A stretch of 64,000 nucleotides of DNA from Chitinophagales bacterium (GTDB taxonomy: Bacteria; Bacteroidota; Bacteroidia; Chitinophagales; UBA8649), in contig JACJYS010000009.1 in NCBI GenBank assembly GCA_020635995.1, forward strand, positions 30,057 to 94,056, written 5' to 3'. Shown piece by piece: positions 34,770-43,686 of this stretch. Within the stretch, counting starts at the first letter, position 1. Every line of letters starts with the position of its first letter. Under the pieces are notes generated by a model. That model had not been told where the DNA came from and did no database searches. It saw only the letters and a list, made by a program, of their open reading frames with translations. Position numbers and translations under genes: made by a program.

Positions 34770-35115
34770 ACCTCAAAGATAATATACTTATATCCAAGCT
34801 ATATTTTTTCTTGTAAACTTGTCCACAATACGGTGTGTAGGTTATTGCACAGTATGACGGTAAATTGTATGAGTAGTGGCAGATAGCGAGTAGTTTCCTG
34901 TCAAACTGCTACGCAGTTTGAGTGGGCTACAAACCTTGAAATTTGGCACTTTGCCTGCCATTACTTATACAAAATGTTATGGGCTGGTTTTAATTATTAA
35001 GAAGACAATCAACGGTATGTAATAATTGCTTGCTTTGCTCAGAGTTGAAATCTTCTTAGACATATCCATCAGAAGTCCAAATTCTTATTGTTTCAACTTC
35101 TTTAGTCCTAAACAT
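34770..35115. other. intergenic region with hairpin
   Basis: 346 bp, no gene recognised. A perfect hairpin TCAAACTGC-TAC-GCAGTTTGA lies at 34901-34921. The stretch around 34925-34995 looks like boundary DNA of transferred single genes, but no att site could be defined. Confidence 0.45.
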
Positions 35116-35601
35116 TTATAGCTCTTTCTTGCGTCCAAAAACGCCTCCAAAATATTGAGTATACTTCGCATCACAGTTAAAGTCTGCATCATTTACTAAT
35201 TCAATTCTTGTTCCATCTCTAAATAGAACGTTCATTTTATCATCATCGTCAATGCAGTTGCCAGCACCTACAGCTTGAATACTAAATATGATTGAACCTC
35301 TGTCACTTTTCAGAATATAAAAACCAAATCCGTTTTTTCCTCCGTCTTTGGACACGATTAACATTTCCTTTGCAGCAACAGTTGATTTTCCTGTTACTTT
35401 GTCTACTTCAGTTGAAATATAGTTACTGCAATCAGAACTATTAATAGGTTCTTGTTTTTCTATACTCGTTTCTACATACTTCCAAGTACCATCATCATTT
35501 AGAATAACTTTTTTTCCGTCATTTGTTGTAGCTTCGGTTTGTGCAAATGTTGATAATACTGTAAATACTAAAATAGAGATTGTAAAGATTGTTTTTTTTA
35601 T
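35116..35601 (-). CDS. exported DUF3157-like protein with apparent ATA start
   Basis: Read from 35601 the frame gives IKKTIFTISILVFTVLSTFA (a good signal peptide), then QTEATTNDGKKVILNDDGTW, the motif of DUF3157-like exported proteins, and a C-terminal domain with a Cys pair (NCIDDDD, FNCDAKY). The total would be 161 residues. The codon where the initiator should be is ATA (35599-35601), and no ATG, GTG or TTG precedes it in frame before a stop; the first in-frame ATG is at 35364, inside the mature part. So the start codon is either rare or mutated, in which case the gene is dying. Flanked by non-coding DNA and an IS relic. Confidence 0.6.
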   Translation of the reverse strand: MKKTIFTISILVFTVLSTFAQTEATTNDGKKVILNDDGTWKYVETSIEKQEPINSSDCSNYISTEVDKVTGKSTVAAKEMLIVSKDGGKNGFGFYILKSDRGSIIFSIQAVGAGNCIDDDDKMNVLFRDGTRIELVNDADFNCDAKYTQYFGGVFGRKKEL

Positions 35602-35956
35602 TTCTATTAAATTTTATAAGTTAATTTATATTGATTCTTGTCATTAGACTTTTCAGTTCCGTTTTGTTTTTTCAAGTGGCTTCAGGTTTCACATTATTAT
35701 TATACTTTACCAAAACTAATTTGTGGAGGTTCTCTTGTCTGTTTCATTCCGGTATGTCGTTTTTTTAGCTTGCACCCAACAATTACACATCAACAAAAAA
35801 CTTGTTGATATATTTCTTATTGTCGTATGCAATATTAGTTATTATATTTATATTTTACAAGTTATTCTTGTGTTTTTGTCATTTTTTGAAAATGTTAATG
35901 ACACCCGCTCTACCTTTTTAATCTATTTCTTTACAAAATATTGTTATTTTTGCACG
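35602..35956. other. intergenic region before lpxD
   Basis: 355 bp. An in-frame extension of lpxD can be read from 35723, but it has the composition of non-coding DNA. The lpxD promoter element lies at its end; nothing else is recognised. Confidence 0.5.
35945..35952 (+). promoter_or_regulatory. -7 promoter element of lpxD, near-leaderless
   Basis: TATTTTTG matches TAnnTTTG and ends 4 bp before the lpxD ATG. With the usual distance to the start point, the mRNA would begin at or next to the initiator codon. Confidence 0.5.
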
Positions 35957-36988
35957 ATGCAAATTACCGCAGCAGAATTGGCACATCTACTTAATGCAGA
36001 AATTGAAGGCAATCCAAAGGCTTTAGTCAATAAATTAGTTAAAATAGAGGAAGCCGATAATGAATCTTTATGTTTTATAGCTAATCCTAAATACGAGCAT
36101 TTTGCAGAGCATACCAATGCCGGAATTGTAATTATTGCTAAGAAGTTTTCAGCACCCAAAAATAAAAACACCACTTATCTTAAAGTTGACGATCCCTATA
36201 GTTCTTTTGCTATTTTGTTAGATAAATTTTCTTCTTTGCAAAATCAAGGTAAAACGGGTTGGGAAAAGCCTTACTTTATTCATGAAACCGCCAAAGTAGA
36301 TAAAAACACATACTTAGGAGCTTTTGTGTATGTAGGAAAAAATGCAAACATAGCCGCTAACGTTCAAATTTACCCCAATACATACATAGGCGATGATTGT
36401 AGCATTGCAGAGGGAAGCATTATTTATTCGGGGGTACATTTATATAACAATACACAAGTAGGAAAAAATACCATTATTCATTCGGGAGTAATTATAGGCT
36501 CCGATGGTTTTGGTTTTGCTCCGCAAAAAGACGGTAGTTTTAAAAAAGTACCACAAACGGGAAAAGTGGTAATAGGAAATAATGTAGAAATAGGAGCTAA
36601 TACCGTTATAGATAGAGCTACTTTAGGAAATACAACTATACACAATGGCGTAAAACTTGATAATTTAGTGCAAATAGCCCACAATGTAGAAATAGGAGAG
36701 AACACGGTTGTAGCTGCTCAGGCAGGAATATCGGGAAGTACAAAACTGGGCAAAAATGTAATGGTAGGAGGGCAAGTAGGTTTTGTGGGGCATATAACTA
36801 TAGCCGATGGCACAAAAATAAATGCCCAAAGTGGCGTAAGCAAAAGTGTAGATAAAAAAGGAAGTTCATTGTCCGGTTCACCGGCAGAAAATTTCCGTCA
36901 GCATTATAAAAATATAGCATTAACACGTCAATTATCTTCCATGCTTGAACGTATAGAAAAATTGGAACAAGAATTGAGAAACAAGTAG
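35957..36988 (+). CDS. lpxD: UDP-3-O-acyl-glucosamine N-acyltransferase
   Basis: 343 residues from ATG 35957, the usual LpxD length; a longer frame from 35723 is rejected because LpxD homology begins at MQITAAELAHLLNAEIEGNP. N-terminal uridine-binding domain (1-100), then a left-handed beta-helix of hexapeptide repeats (about 105-300) and a C-terminal helix. The catalytic His242 is in QIAHNVEIGENT. It adds the N-linked hydroxyacyl chain in the third step of lipid A synthesis. It heads a run with lpxC-fabZ (1 bp gap) and lpxA (2 bp gap). Confidence 0.97.
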   Translation: MQITAAELAHLLNAEIEGNPKALVNKLVKIEEADNESLCFIANPKYEHFAEHTNAGIVIIAKKFSAPKNKNTTYLKVDDPYSSFAILLDKFSSLQNQGKTGWEKPYFIHETAKVDKNTYLGAFVYVGKNANIAANVQIYPNTYIGDDCSIAEGSIIYSGVHLYNNTQVGKNTIIHSGVIIGSDGFGFAPQKDGSFKKVPQTGKVVIGNNVEIGANTVIDRATLGNTTIHNGVKLDNLVQIAHNVEIGENTVVAAQAGISGSTKLGKNVMVGGQVGFVGHITIADGTKINAQSGVSKSVDKKGSSLSGSPAENFRQHYKNIALTRQLSSMLERIEKLEQELRNK

Positions 36989-36989
36989 T

Positions 36990-38384
36990 ATGAATTTATA
37001 TCAACAAACCATTAAAAACGAAGTTAGTTTAGCTGGTGTAGGCTTACATACAGGTCAAGAAGTTACACTAACTTTTAAGCCGGCTCCTGCTTTTCACGGA
37101 GTGAAATTTAAAAGAGTAGATACAGCAGAGCAAACTATTATTCCTGCCGATTGCGATTTAGTGATTTCTGTAGAAAGAGGTACAACTTTAGAGAAAAACG
37201 GTGTAAAAGTGGCTACTGTAGAACATCTTATGGCAGCAGTTTTTGGTTTGCAAATAGATAATTTATTAATAGAAACCAACGGAGTAGAAATTCCAATTTT
37301 AGATGGTAGTTCTTTGCCTTTTATAAAAGCATTAAAGCAAGCAGGTATAGTAGAACAGCAAGAAGAACGAGAAATTTTTGAGTTAAATGAAACTATTTCT
37401 TTTAAAGATGCAGAAAAAGATGTAGAAATGTTGGCTATGCCAAGTAGCGATTATAAAGTAACGGCTTTAATTGATTATCAATCTAAAATACTGGGGCAGC
37501 AACATTCTTCTTTAGATAAACTTGAAGATTTTGAAAAAGATTTTTCTGAAGCACGTACATTCTGCTTTTTGCATGAGTTGGAGTATTTGTATGAATCGGG
37601 GCTAATAAGAGGTGGCGATTTAAACAATGCCATAGTGGTAGTAGATAAACCCGTAGGAGATGATGAATTGGGAAAACTTAGAAAAATATTTAACAAACCG
37701 GATGTTGCCGTAGCCGAGGGAATACTAAATAATGTAGATTTACGCTATCCAAATGAGCCCGCTCGCCATAAATTATTAGATGTTATAGGCGATTTAGCAT
37801 TGATAGGCACACCCGTTAGAGCCAATTTTATAGCCACAAAACCCGGACATAAAACCAATGTAGAGTTTGCTAAAAAAATAAAAGCTGCTATTAAAAAGCA
37901 AAAGAAAACACCTAATGTGCCTACTTACGACCCCAATGCCGAACCTGTTTTTGATTTGCCGGCTATTCAAAAATTATTACCTCACAGAAGTCCTTTTTTA
38001 TTAATAGATAAAATAGTTAGTCTTACAGATAAGGAAGTGATAGGCATTAAAAATGTAACTTTTAATGAACCTTTTTTTCAAGGACATTTTCCGGGCAACC
38101 CAGTAATGCCGGGCGTGCTACAAGTGGAAGCCATGGCACAAACAGGAGGAATATTAGCCTTAAATGCTGTTGAAGATCCCGATAGTGAATATGATACTTA
38201 TTTTTTAAAAATAAATAATTGTAGATTTAAACACATGGTTAAGCCGGGCGATACTTTAGTATTAAAACTTGAATTGCTAAGTCCTATGAGAAGAGGAATA
38301 TTAGAAATGAAAGGAACAGCATTTGTAGGAAATAAAATTGCAACAGAAGCTGAATTAATGGCTAAAATTCAAAAAAGAAATTAA
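36990..38384 (+). CDS. lpxC-fabZ: bifunctional UDP-3-O-acyl-GlcNAc deacetylase / 3-hydroxyacyl-ACP dehydratase
   Basis: 464 residues made of LpxC (about 1-305) fused to FabZ (about 318-464), an arrangement typical of Bacteroidota. LpxC: zinc site residues in VEHLMAAVFG and HKLLDVIGD, plus the lipid-binding start LAGVGLHTGQ. FabZ: LPHRSPFLLIDKIV with the catalytic His, QGHFPGNPVMPGVLQVEAMA with the catalytic Glu. LpxC commits UDP-acyl-GlcNAc to lipid A; FabZ dehydrates hydroxyacyl-ACP for fatty acid elongation, and both draw on the same hydroxyacyl-ACP pool. The fusion fixes their ratio. Both active sites are intact. Confidence 0.97.
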   Translation: MNLYQQTIKNEVSLAGVGLHTGQEVTLTFKPAPAFHGVKFKRVDTAEQTIIPADCDLVISVERGTTLEKNGVKVATVEHLMAAVFGLQIDNLLIETNGVEIPILDGSSLPFIKALKQAGIVEQQEEREIFELNETISFKDAEKDVEMLAMPSSDYKVTALIDYQSKILGQQHSSLDKLEDFEKDFSEARTFCFLHELEYLYESGLIRGGDLNNAIVVVDKPVGDDELGKLRKIFNKPDVAVAEGILNNVDLRYPNEPARHKLLDVIGDLALIGTPVRANFIATKPGHKTNVEFAKKIKAAIKKQKKTPNVPTYDPNAEPVFDLPAIQKLLPHRSPFLLIDKIVSLTDKEVIGIKNVTFNEPFFQGHFPGNPVMPGVLQVEAMAQTGGILALNAVEDPDSEYDTYFLKINNCRFKHMVKPGDTLVLKLELLSPMRRGILEMKGTAFVGNKIATEAELMAKIQKRN

Positions 38385-38386
38385 TT

Positions 38387-39178
38387 ATGCATCAGCCATT
38401 ATCATACGTACATCCTCAAGCAGAACTTGCCGACAATGTTGTAGTAGAGCCTTTTGTAACTATTCATAAAGATGTAGTTATAGAAGAAGGAACATGGATA
38501 GGTCCTCATGTAACTATAATGCAAGGTGCCAGAATAGGCAAAAACTGTAAAATATTTCCCGGTTCTGTTATATCGGCAGTTCCTCAAGATTTAAAGTACA
38601 AAGGCGAAAAAACTACCGTAGAAATAGGCGATAATGTAACTATAAGAGAATTTGTAACCATAAATAAAGGAACAGAATATAGCGGTACTACTAAAATAGG
38701 CAGTAATACGCTTTTAATGGCTTATGTGCATATAGCCCACGATTGTATAATAGGCGATAACGTAATTTTGGCCAATAATACCAATTTAGCCGGACACGTA
38801 GAAATAGACGATTGGGCAATTCTAGGTGGCTCGGTAAATGTGCAACAGTTTACCAAAATAGGAAAACACGCTTTTATAAGTGGAGGAGGAGGTGTAAATA
38901 AAGATGTACCGCCTTACGTTAAAGCGGCCCGTTTGCCGGTTTCTTATATAGGTGTTAATTCTGTGGGAATGCGTAGAAGGGGTTTTGATTCAAAAACCAT
39001 AAACTCCATATTAGAAATATACCGTATTTTGTTTGTGAGAGGCTACAATACCTCTAACGCTATGAAAATAATAGAAGCAGAAATAGAAGATTCTCCGGAA
39101 AAAGATGAAATAACCACCTTTGTAAGAAACTCTGTAAGAGGAGTTATGAAAGGTTTTGCCACTAATAATGACAGATAA
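38387..39178 (+). CDS. lpxA: UDP-N-acetylglucosamine acyltransferase
   Basis: 263 residues, the expected LpxA length. Left-handed beta-helix of hexapeptide repeats over residues 8-190, catalytic His118 in AYVHIAHDCIIG, and the C-terminal helical domain containing GMRRRGFDSKTINSILEIYR. It transfers the 3-hydroxyacyl chain from ACP to UDP-GlcNAc, the first step of lipid A synthesis. It starts 2 bp after lpxC-fabZ, so lpxD, lpxC-fabZ and lpxA are one translation-coupled unit, with the first three steps of the pathway encoded together. Confidence 0.97.
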   Translation: MHQPLSYVHPQAELADNVVVEPFVTIHKDVVIEEGTWIGPHVTIMQGARIGKNCKIFPGSVISAVPQDLKYKGEKTTVEIGDNVTIREFVTINKGTEYSGTTKIGSNTLLMAYVHIAHDCIIGDNVILANNTNLAGHVEIDDWAILGGSVNVQQFTKIGKHAFISGGGGVNKDVPPYVKAARLPVSYIGVNSVGMRRRGFDSKTINSILEIYRILFVRGYNTSNAMKIIEAEIEDSPEKDEITTFVRNSVRGVMKGFATNNDR

Positions 39179-39217
39179 AACTTAGAACTTTTATAAGTTT
39201 TAAGCAAAAGAATTGCT

Positions 39218-39826
39218 ATGCAAATAACCCTACAAAATATAGCTAAAAAGTATAAAAGTCAATGGATTTTTAGAAATGTAAATTACATTTTTGAAAAAGG
39301 GAAAAAGTATGCCATACTTGGCGAAAATGGCTCGGGAAAATCTACATTGCTTAAAATTATTTCGGGGCAAACTACGCCCAATAAAGGCACTGTAAGCTAT
39401 TTTTCTGATACTAAAATAGAGATAGAAGATGTACACAAAAAGCTGAGCTACTGTGCTCCATATATTGATTTAATAGAAGAATTAACCTTTGCCGAAATTG
39501 TTGCATTTGTAGCTAAGTTTAAATCTTTTACAACAACATTTGATGTCCATACACTTCAAAAACAGTTTAATTTTTCGGAAAATAAATGGATAAAAGACTA
39601 CAGTTCGGGCATGAAACAGCGTGTTAAGCTTATTTTAGCTTTGTATTTAGATGTAGATTTAATACTTTTGGATGAACCTACCAGCAATTTAGATGAAGAA
39701 GGTGTGCAGTGGTTTTTAAAAACAATAAATGAAATTGATAAAAATAAAACAATAATTATTGCTTCTAATATTAAAAGAGAATATGATTTTTGTGATGAAG
39801 TAATTAAAATATCGGATTATAGATAG
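39218..39826 (+). CDS. small ABC transporter ATP-binding protein
   Basis: 202 residues holding one compact nucleotide-binding domain: Walker A GENGSGKST, signature YSSGMKQR, Walker B LILLDEP, D-loop SNLDEEG. It has the size of CcmA-like ATPases. No permease gene is next to it. It lies 39 bp after lpxA in the same direction, so a role in envelope lipid or LPS export is conceivable, but homology alone does not show this. Switch region IIIASN lacks the usual His (Ser-Asn instead), which may mean weak ATP turnover. Confidence 0.82.
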   Translation: MQITLQNIAKKYKSQWIFRNVNYIFEKGKKYAILGENGSGKSTLLKIISGQTTPNKGTVSYFSDTKIEIEDVHKKLSYCAPYIDLIEELTFAEIVAFVAKFKSFTTTFDVHTLQKQFNFSENKWIKDYSSGMKQRVKLILALYLDVDLILLDEPTSNLDEEGVQWFLKTINEIDKNKTIIIASNIKREYDFCDEVIKISDYR

Positions 39827-39901
39827 ATTGTCAATATTCAGATAGAGATTAGATAAATAAAAAACAACAATCTACCTTTTCCTAAAAAGGAGAAATGAAT
39901 T

Positions 39902-39930
39902 CCCTCCCCGAGGGGAGGGTTAGGGAGGGG
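39902..39930 (+). promoter_or_regulatory. GC-rich hairpin overlapping a G-quadruplex motif in the fabD leader
   Basis: CCCTCCCC (39902-39909), GA, GGGGAGGG (39912-39919) form a perfect 8-bp stem. The right arm also starts a four-tract G motif, GGGG-A-GGG-TTA-GGG-A-GGGG (39912-39930), so the two folds exclude each other. It ends 17 bp before the fabD start in otherwise AT-rich DNA. It may also be a member of a dispersed repeat family. Confidence 0.55.
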
Positions 39931-39947
39931 CTAAAAACAGAAAACAA

Positions 39948-40802
39948 ATGAAAAAAGCATACGTATTTCCAGGGCAAGGAAGTCAATTTGTAGGAATGGC
40001 TAAAGATTTATATGAGGCTAATCCTGAAACTGTACAGCCCTATTTTGATAAAGCTAAAGAAATTCTTGGTTTTGATATTCAAAAAATAATGTTTGAAGGT
40101 ACAGAAGAAGATTTATTGCAAACCAGCGTTACTCAACCTGCTATTTTTTTACATTCTGTAATACAAAGCAGTTTATTAGAAAGCTTTGATGCACAGGCTG
40201 TTGCAGGACATTCTTTAGGGGAATTTTCAGCTTTAGTAGCTGCAAAAGTGCTTAGTTTTGAAGATGGCTTAGAATTAGTAAAAGCAAGAGCCAATGCCAT
40301 GCAAAAAGCCTGCAACGAACAAGAAAGCGGTATGGCTGCCATTATAGCTTTAAGTGATGAAGAAGTAGAAAAGATTTGTAGTAAAATAAATGGAGTAGTA
40401 GTGCCTGCCAATTATAATACCGTTGGTCAAGTAGTTATTTCCGGAGAAATGGCGGCAATAGATGAAGCTATAGAAAAATTTAAAGAGGCAGGAGCACGAA
40501 TGGCTATAAAACTTAAAGTAAATGGAGCGTTCCATTCGCCATTAATGAAAAGTGCAGAAGAAGAACTGGCAAATAAAATTAATGAAGTGGTGTTTAATAA
40601 ACCTGTGTGTCCTATTTACCAAAATGTTAGTGCCAAAGCAGAAACAGATTTACAGAATATAAAGCAAAATTTAATAAAACAGCTTACCGCACCTGTAAAA
40701 TGGACGCAAACTATAGTAAATATGAAAGCCGATGGTTTTACAGAATTTGATGAAATAGGACCAGGTAAAGTACTTACCGGCTTAATAAGGAAAATAAAAT
40801 AA
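39948..40802 (+). CDS. fabD: malonyl-CoA:ACP transacylase
   Basis: 284 residues, one FabD domain. PGQGSQFVGM at the N-terminus, the nucleophile Ser89 in AGHSLGEFSA, the catalytic His196 in VNGAFHSPLM, and the C-terminal EIGPGKVLTGLIRKI are all present. It loads malonyl groups on ACP for fatty acid elongation. Its place after the lpx genes links lipid A acyl supply and fatty acid synthesis. It is separated by 121 bp from the ABC ATPase gene, with the unusual G-rich element in that gap, so its expression may be set separately. Confidence 0.96.
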   Translation: MKKAYVFPGQGSQFVGMAKDLYEANPETVQPYFDKAKEILGFDIQKIMFEGTEEDLLQTSVTQPAIFLHSVIQSSLLESFDAQAVAGHSLGEFSALVAAKVLSFEDGLELVKARANAMQKACNEQESGMAAIIALSDEEVEKICSKINGVVVPANYNTVGQVVISGEMAAIDEAIEKFKEAGARMAIKLKVNGAFHSPLMKSAEEELANKINEVVFNKPVCPIYQNVSAKAETDLQNIKQNLIKQLTAPVKWTQTIVNMKADGFTEFDEIGPGKVLTGLIRKIK

Positions 40803-40813
40803 ACCCTACAAAA

Positions 40814-42532
40814 ATGAAGCACTACCATTTATTCTTATTCTTGATAATATTTTCTATTGCCTGTAAAAACAATAAAACAACTACTTCTTCGCCCGAAAAA
40901 GCACAAGAGGAAATAAAAGCCAGAGAAGAATTTCACTCTCATGAAGCTATTGCTTTTGAAGACACATTAAACTTAACGCTACAGCATCCTTTTATTAATG
41001 ATATTCGCTTTAATGATATTATAATAAAGGAAATGGTGCAATTTTATAAACAAAATGGTTACAACACAAGATGGCTGTATGCAGAACGGCATGTAGAACT
41101 TTTTGATTCTTATTTGAGAATGCTTTACGATTCAAGAAATTATGGATTAAACCCCGAAACTTATGCTTATTCTACTTTAATTAAAACAGAAGAAGACTTA
41201 TATAACAAAGCAGAAATTAGCAATGCAGAAATAGTTGAATTAGATAAGCAAATAACTGCATCTTTCTTATTGTTTACCAAGCACTTAGTGCAGGGTAGAG
41301 TAGTAGATCCTTCTTTTGAAAAAAAGATATGGAAAATAGATTCATTGACAGTTAATAGTGTTGAATTATTGTTAAAATTAAGCGATGAAGAAAATCTTTA
41401 TAATTTAATTGCTTCATTGCAACCACAAACCGAGCAATACAAAAAATTAAAGAACAAACTGAGTCAGTTGTTAAAAGAAAATTCGGATAACATAGCACCT
41501 ATAATTATAGAAGATGCCAAAAAGTTTAAAGTAGGCTACACCGACTCTAATATTGTAATATTAAGAGAAAAAATACAGGCTTTTGGTTACGATTTTAAAA
41601 ATGATTCAGCATTAAATGTTGTTGACTCCAATTTAATAAAAGCATTAATGCAGTTTCAAGATGATAGAGGCTTAAATATAGACGGAGTACCGGGAAAAAA
41701 TACTTTGAAATACTTAAATATGTCTAAAGATGATGTAATAGACATAATAGTACTTAACATGGAGCGTATGCGGTGGCTAAATAAAGATTTTGGCAATGAA
41801 TATATTATTGTAAACATTCCGGCATATAAACTCAATTATTTTAAAAATGATTCCATTATATTTAGTTGCAAAGTTATTGTAGGAAAAGAATATAATTCTA
41901 CGCCTATTTTTATGGATTATATGGAATATTTAGATTTTAGACCAACATGGACAGTGCCGAGCAGCATTATGACAAAAGAATTTATACCCAAATTGCGTTC
42001 TAATCCAAATTACTACGCCAATAGAGGTTTTACTTTATACGAAAATGGAGTAGCTATTAGCCCAAGTGCTGTAAATTGGTACAATATAGCCGGGCGGAAT
42101 TTAAAATTTGTAGAAAAACCATCTGAAAAAAACTCACTGGGTTTGGTTAAGTTTATATTTCCAAATAATATGAATATTTATCTGCACGATACGCCAACAG
42201 ATTATTTATTTGATAGAAATGAAAGAGCTTTTAGCCATGGCTGTGTAAGAATAGAAAAACCGGCAGAACTGGCTTACACGGTATTGCAAAGCAATAACAA
42301 ACCATGGACAATGGATGAAATAAACGAAGCTATGCACACAGGAGATAAACCTAAAAGAGTACTGTTAGACCATGAATTATTAGTACAACTTGTGTATTTA
42401 ACTGCTTATATAGATAAAAACGACAAACTTATAATAAGAAATGATGTGTATGGACACGATACTAACCAACTTAAAATAATAAGAGATAACTACGGCATTA
42501 AATATGCTATGCCATTAAAGAAAGTTAGTTAG
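40814..42532 (+). CDS. L,D-transpeptidase lipoprotein (YcbB/LdtD-like)
   Basis: 572 residues. Lipobox SIAC (Cys17) makes it a lipoprotein. A helical domain (about 60-260) precedes a peptidoglycan-binding segment (about 268-300; FQDDRGLNIDGVPGKNTLKY) and the YkuD catalytic domain (about 330-500) with the motif AFSHGCVRIEKP, where Cys477 is the nucleophile and His475 its partner. This order resembles YcbB (LdtD), which makes 3-3 crosslinks in peptidoglycan and gives resistance to most beta-lactams. Starts 11 bp after fabD and may share its transcript. Confidence 0.92.
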   Translation: MKHYHLFLFLIIFSIACKNNKTTTSSPEKAQEEIKAREEFHSHEAIAFEDTLNLTLQHPFINDIRFNDIIIKEMVQFYKQNGYNTRWLYAERHVELFDSYLRMLYDSRNYGLNPETYAYSTLIKTEEDLYNKAEISNAEIVELDKQITASFLLFTKHLVQGRVVDPSFEKKIWKIDSLTVNSVELLLKLSDEENLYNLIASLQPQTEQYKKLKNKLSQLLKENSDNIAPIIIEDAKKFKVGYTDSNIVILREKIQAFGYDFKNDSALNVVDSNLIKALMQFQDDRGLNIDGVPGKNTLKYLNMSKDDVIDIIVLNMERMRWLNKDFGNEYIIVNIPAYKLNYFKNDSIIFSCKVIVGKEYNSTPIFMDYMEYLDFRPTWTVPSSIMTKEFIPKLRSNPNYYANRGFTLYENGVAISPSAVNWYNIAGRNLKFVEKPSEKNSLGLVKFIFPNNMNIYLHDTPTDYLFDRNERAFSHGCVRIEKPAELAYTVLQSNNKPWTMDEINEAMHTGDKPKRVLLDHELLVQLVYLTAYIDKNDKLIIRNDVYGHDTNQLKIIRDNYGIKYAMPLKKVS

Positions 42533-42569
42533 TACAATTTTTTAAGCTGAAATGTAGTTATTAAACGAT

Positions 42570-43589
42570 ATGTCTTTAATTCGGGTATTCATAATAGTAC
42601 TTTTTGTTGGTTTTAGCTTCTGGCAAAAAGGAAATGCTCAAAAACAGAACATGGTAGATAGCAACTATATAAAAGTGCTACCCAACCATATTTCTATAAC
42701 TCCAAGTATTTTTAGAAAAGACAACATTTTAAACATAAAAGAAAAAGGAGCTCCGCGGCTTAGCTATAGCATTAATAGCAGGTTAAAATTAGGACTTCAT
42801 GTGGCGTGGCGGTGGATTTCTTTTGGTTTTAGTATTAATGTTCCAAATGCTGCAAATGAAGATAAATACGGAAAAACTCAAACTTTAGATTTTAGAACTA
42901 ACTTTTTAATAAAAAACAAAGTATTGGTAGATTTACAATTTGCCACCACCAAAGGAATGTATCTCTCTAATGCAGAAAATCATATTCCCGAGTTTTCAGA
43001 AACAGTTAATGTTTACCCGCATTATCCTAATATGCGTACTTTTCAGTTTGGTTTAGATGTAAACTACTTATTTAACAGTAGGAAATATTCATATAAAGCG
43101 GCTTTTGGGCAAAATGTGGTACAGTTAAAAACAGCAGGAGGTTTTGGTGTTGGCGGATACTTATATCTTATGTCGGTAAATAATGACGGTGTTTTATACC
43201 CCGAAGAAAGCGAGCATAATTTTAATCGCTTAAAAGGATTAAATGGTGTGAATGTAGTTTCTTATGGTCCGGAGTTTGGCTATGCACAAAACATAGTATT
43301 TAAAAAGCACGGTTTAGTTGGTTTGTTAGGTTTGTTAGGCTTGGGCGTTAGTTCTTTTGAAGAAAAAGCATTAGATGGCAGTAGTTTACGGCATACAAAT
43401 TTTGGTTCACGATTTAAGTTTAAAGGCATGATAGGCTATCAAGGAGATATGCACAGTGCGGGATTTTCGTTTAGATTTCATGCTACGGCAACCAGTTACG
43501 CAAAGAAAATAAAAGGTTCAACAATACTTGGCTATACAGGCGTATATTACAAAATTCAGTTTACTACAAAGAAGTATAGGGATAAATAG
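42570..43589 (+). CDS. DUF4421-like outer-membrane protein
   Basis: 339 residues with a signal peptide (1-24, ..GNAQ). The mature chain shows regular beta-strands (SRLKLGLHVAWRWISFGFSI, KYSYKAAFGQNVVQLKTAGG, HSAGFSFRFHATATSY) and a C-terminal aromatic-rich strand (YTGVYYKIQFTTKKY), as in outer-membrane barrels. The N-terminal DSNYIKVLPNHISITP and the overall plan resemble the Bacteroidota DUF4421 proteins; this is a recollection and not certain. 38 bp downstream of the L,D-transpeptidase gene and in the same direction. Function unknown. Confidence 0.6.
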   Translation: MSLIRVFIIVLFVGFSFWQKGNAQKQNMVDSNYIKVLPNHISITPSIFRKDNILNIKEKGAPRLSYSINSRLKLGLHVAWRWISFGFSINVPNAANEDKYGKTQTLDFRTNFLIKNKVLVDLQFATTKGMYLSNAENHIPEFSETVNVYPHYPNMRTFQFGLDVNYLFNSRKYSYKAAFGQNVVQLKTAGGFGVGGYLYLMSVNNDGVLYPEESEHNFNRLKGLNGVNVVSYGPEFGYAQNIVFKKHGLVGLLGLLGLGVSSFEEKALDGSSLRHTNFGSRFKFKGMIGYQGDMHSAGFSFRFHATATSYAKKIKGSTILGYTGVYYKIQFTTKKYRDK

Positions 43590-43657
43590 CTTTATTTTTT
43601 TGGCTTGCTGATAGTATCTTAAAATTACAACCAGTATAACTTCATTAATAAACATTG

Positions 43658-43665
43658 TACCTTAG
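43658..43665 (+). promoter_or_regulatory. -7-like promoter element
   Basis: TACCTTAG, one base from TAnnTTTG, 21 bp before the OmpA/PD40 gene start. Confidence 0.3.
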
Positions 43666-43686
43666 CTGAAATTTGAATAAACGTCA

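Noticed and set aside
34925..34995. integron-type attC recombination site near the DUF3157-like gene
   Set aside because: The stretch resembles cassette-boundary DNA, but no GTTRRRY/RYYYAAC core pair with proper spacing could be placed and no integrase is present.
35723..35956. N-terminal extension of the lpxD frame by 78 codons
   Set aside because: The added residues are low-complexity and hydrophobic with no LpxD similarity; homology starts at MQITAAELAH and the promoter element lies inside the extension.
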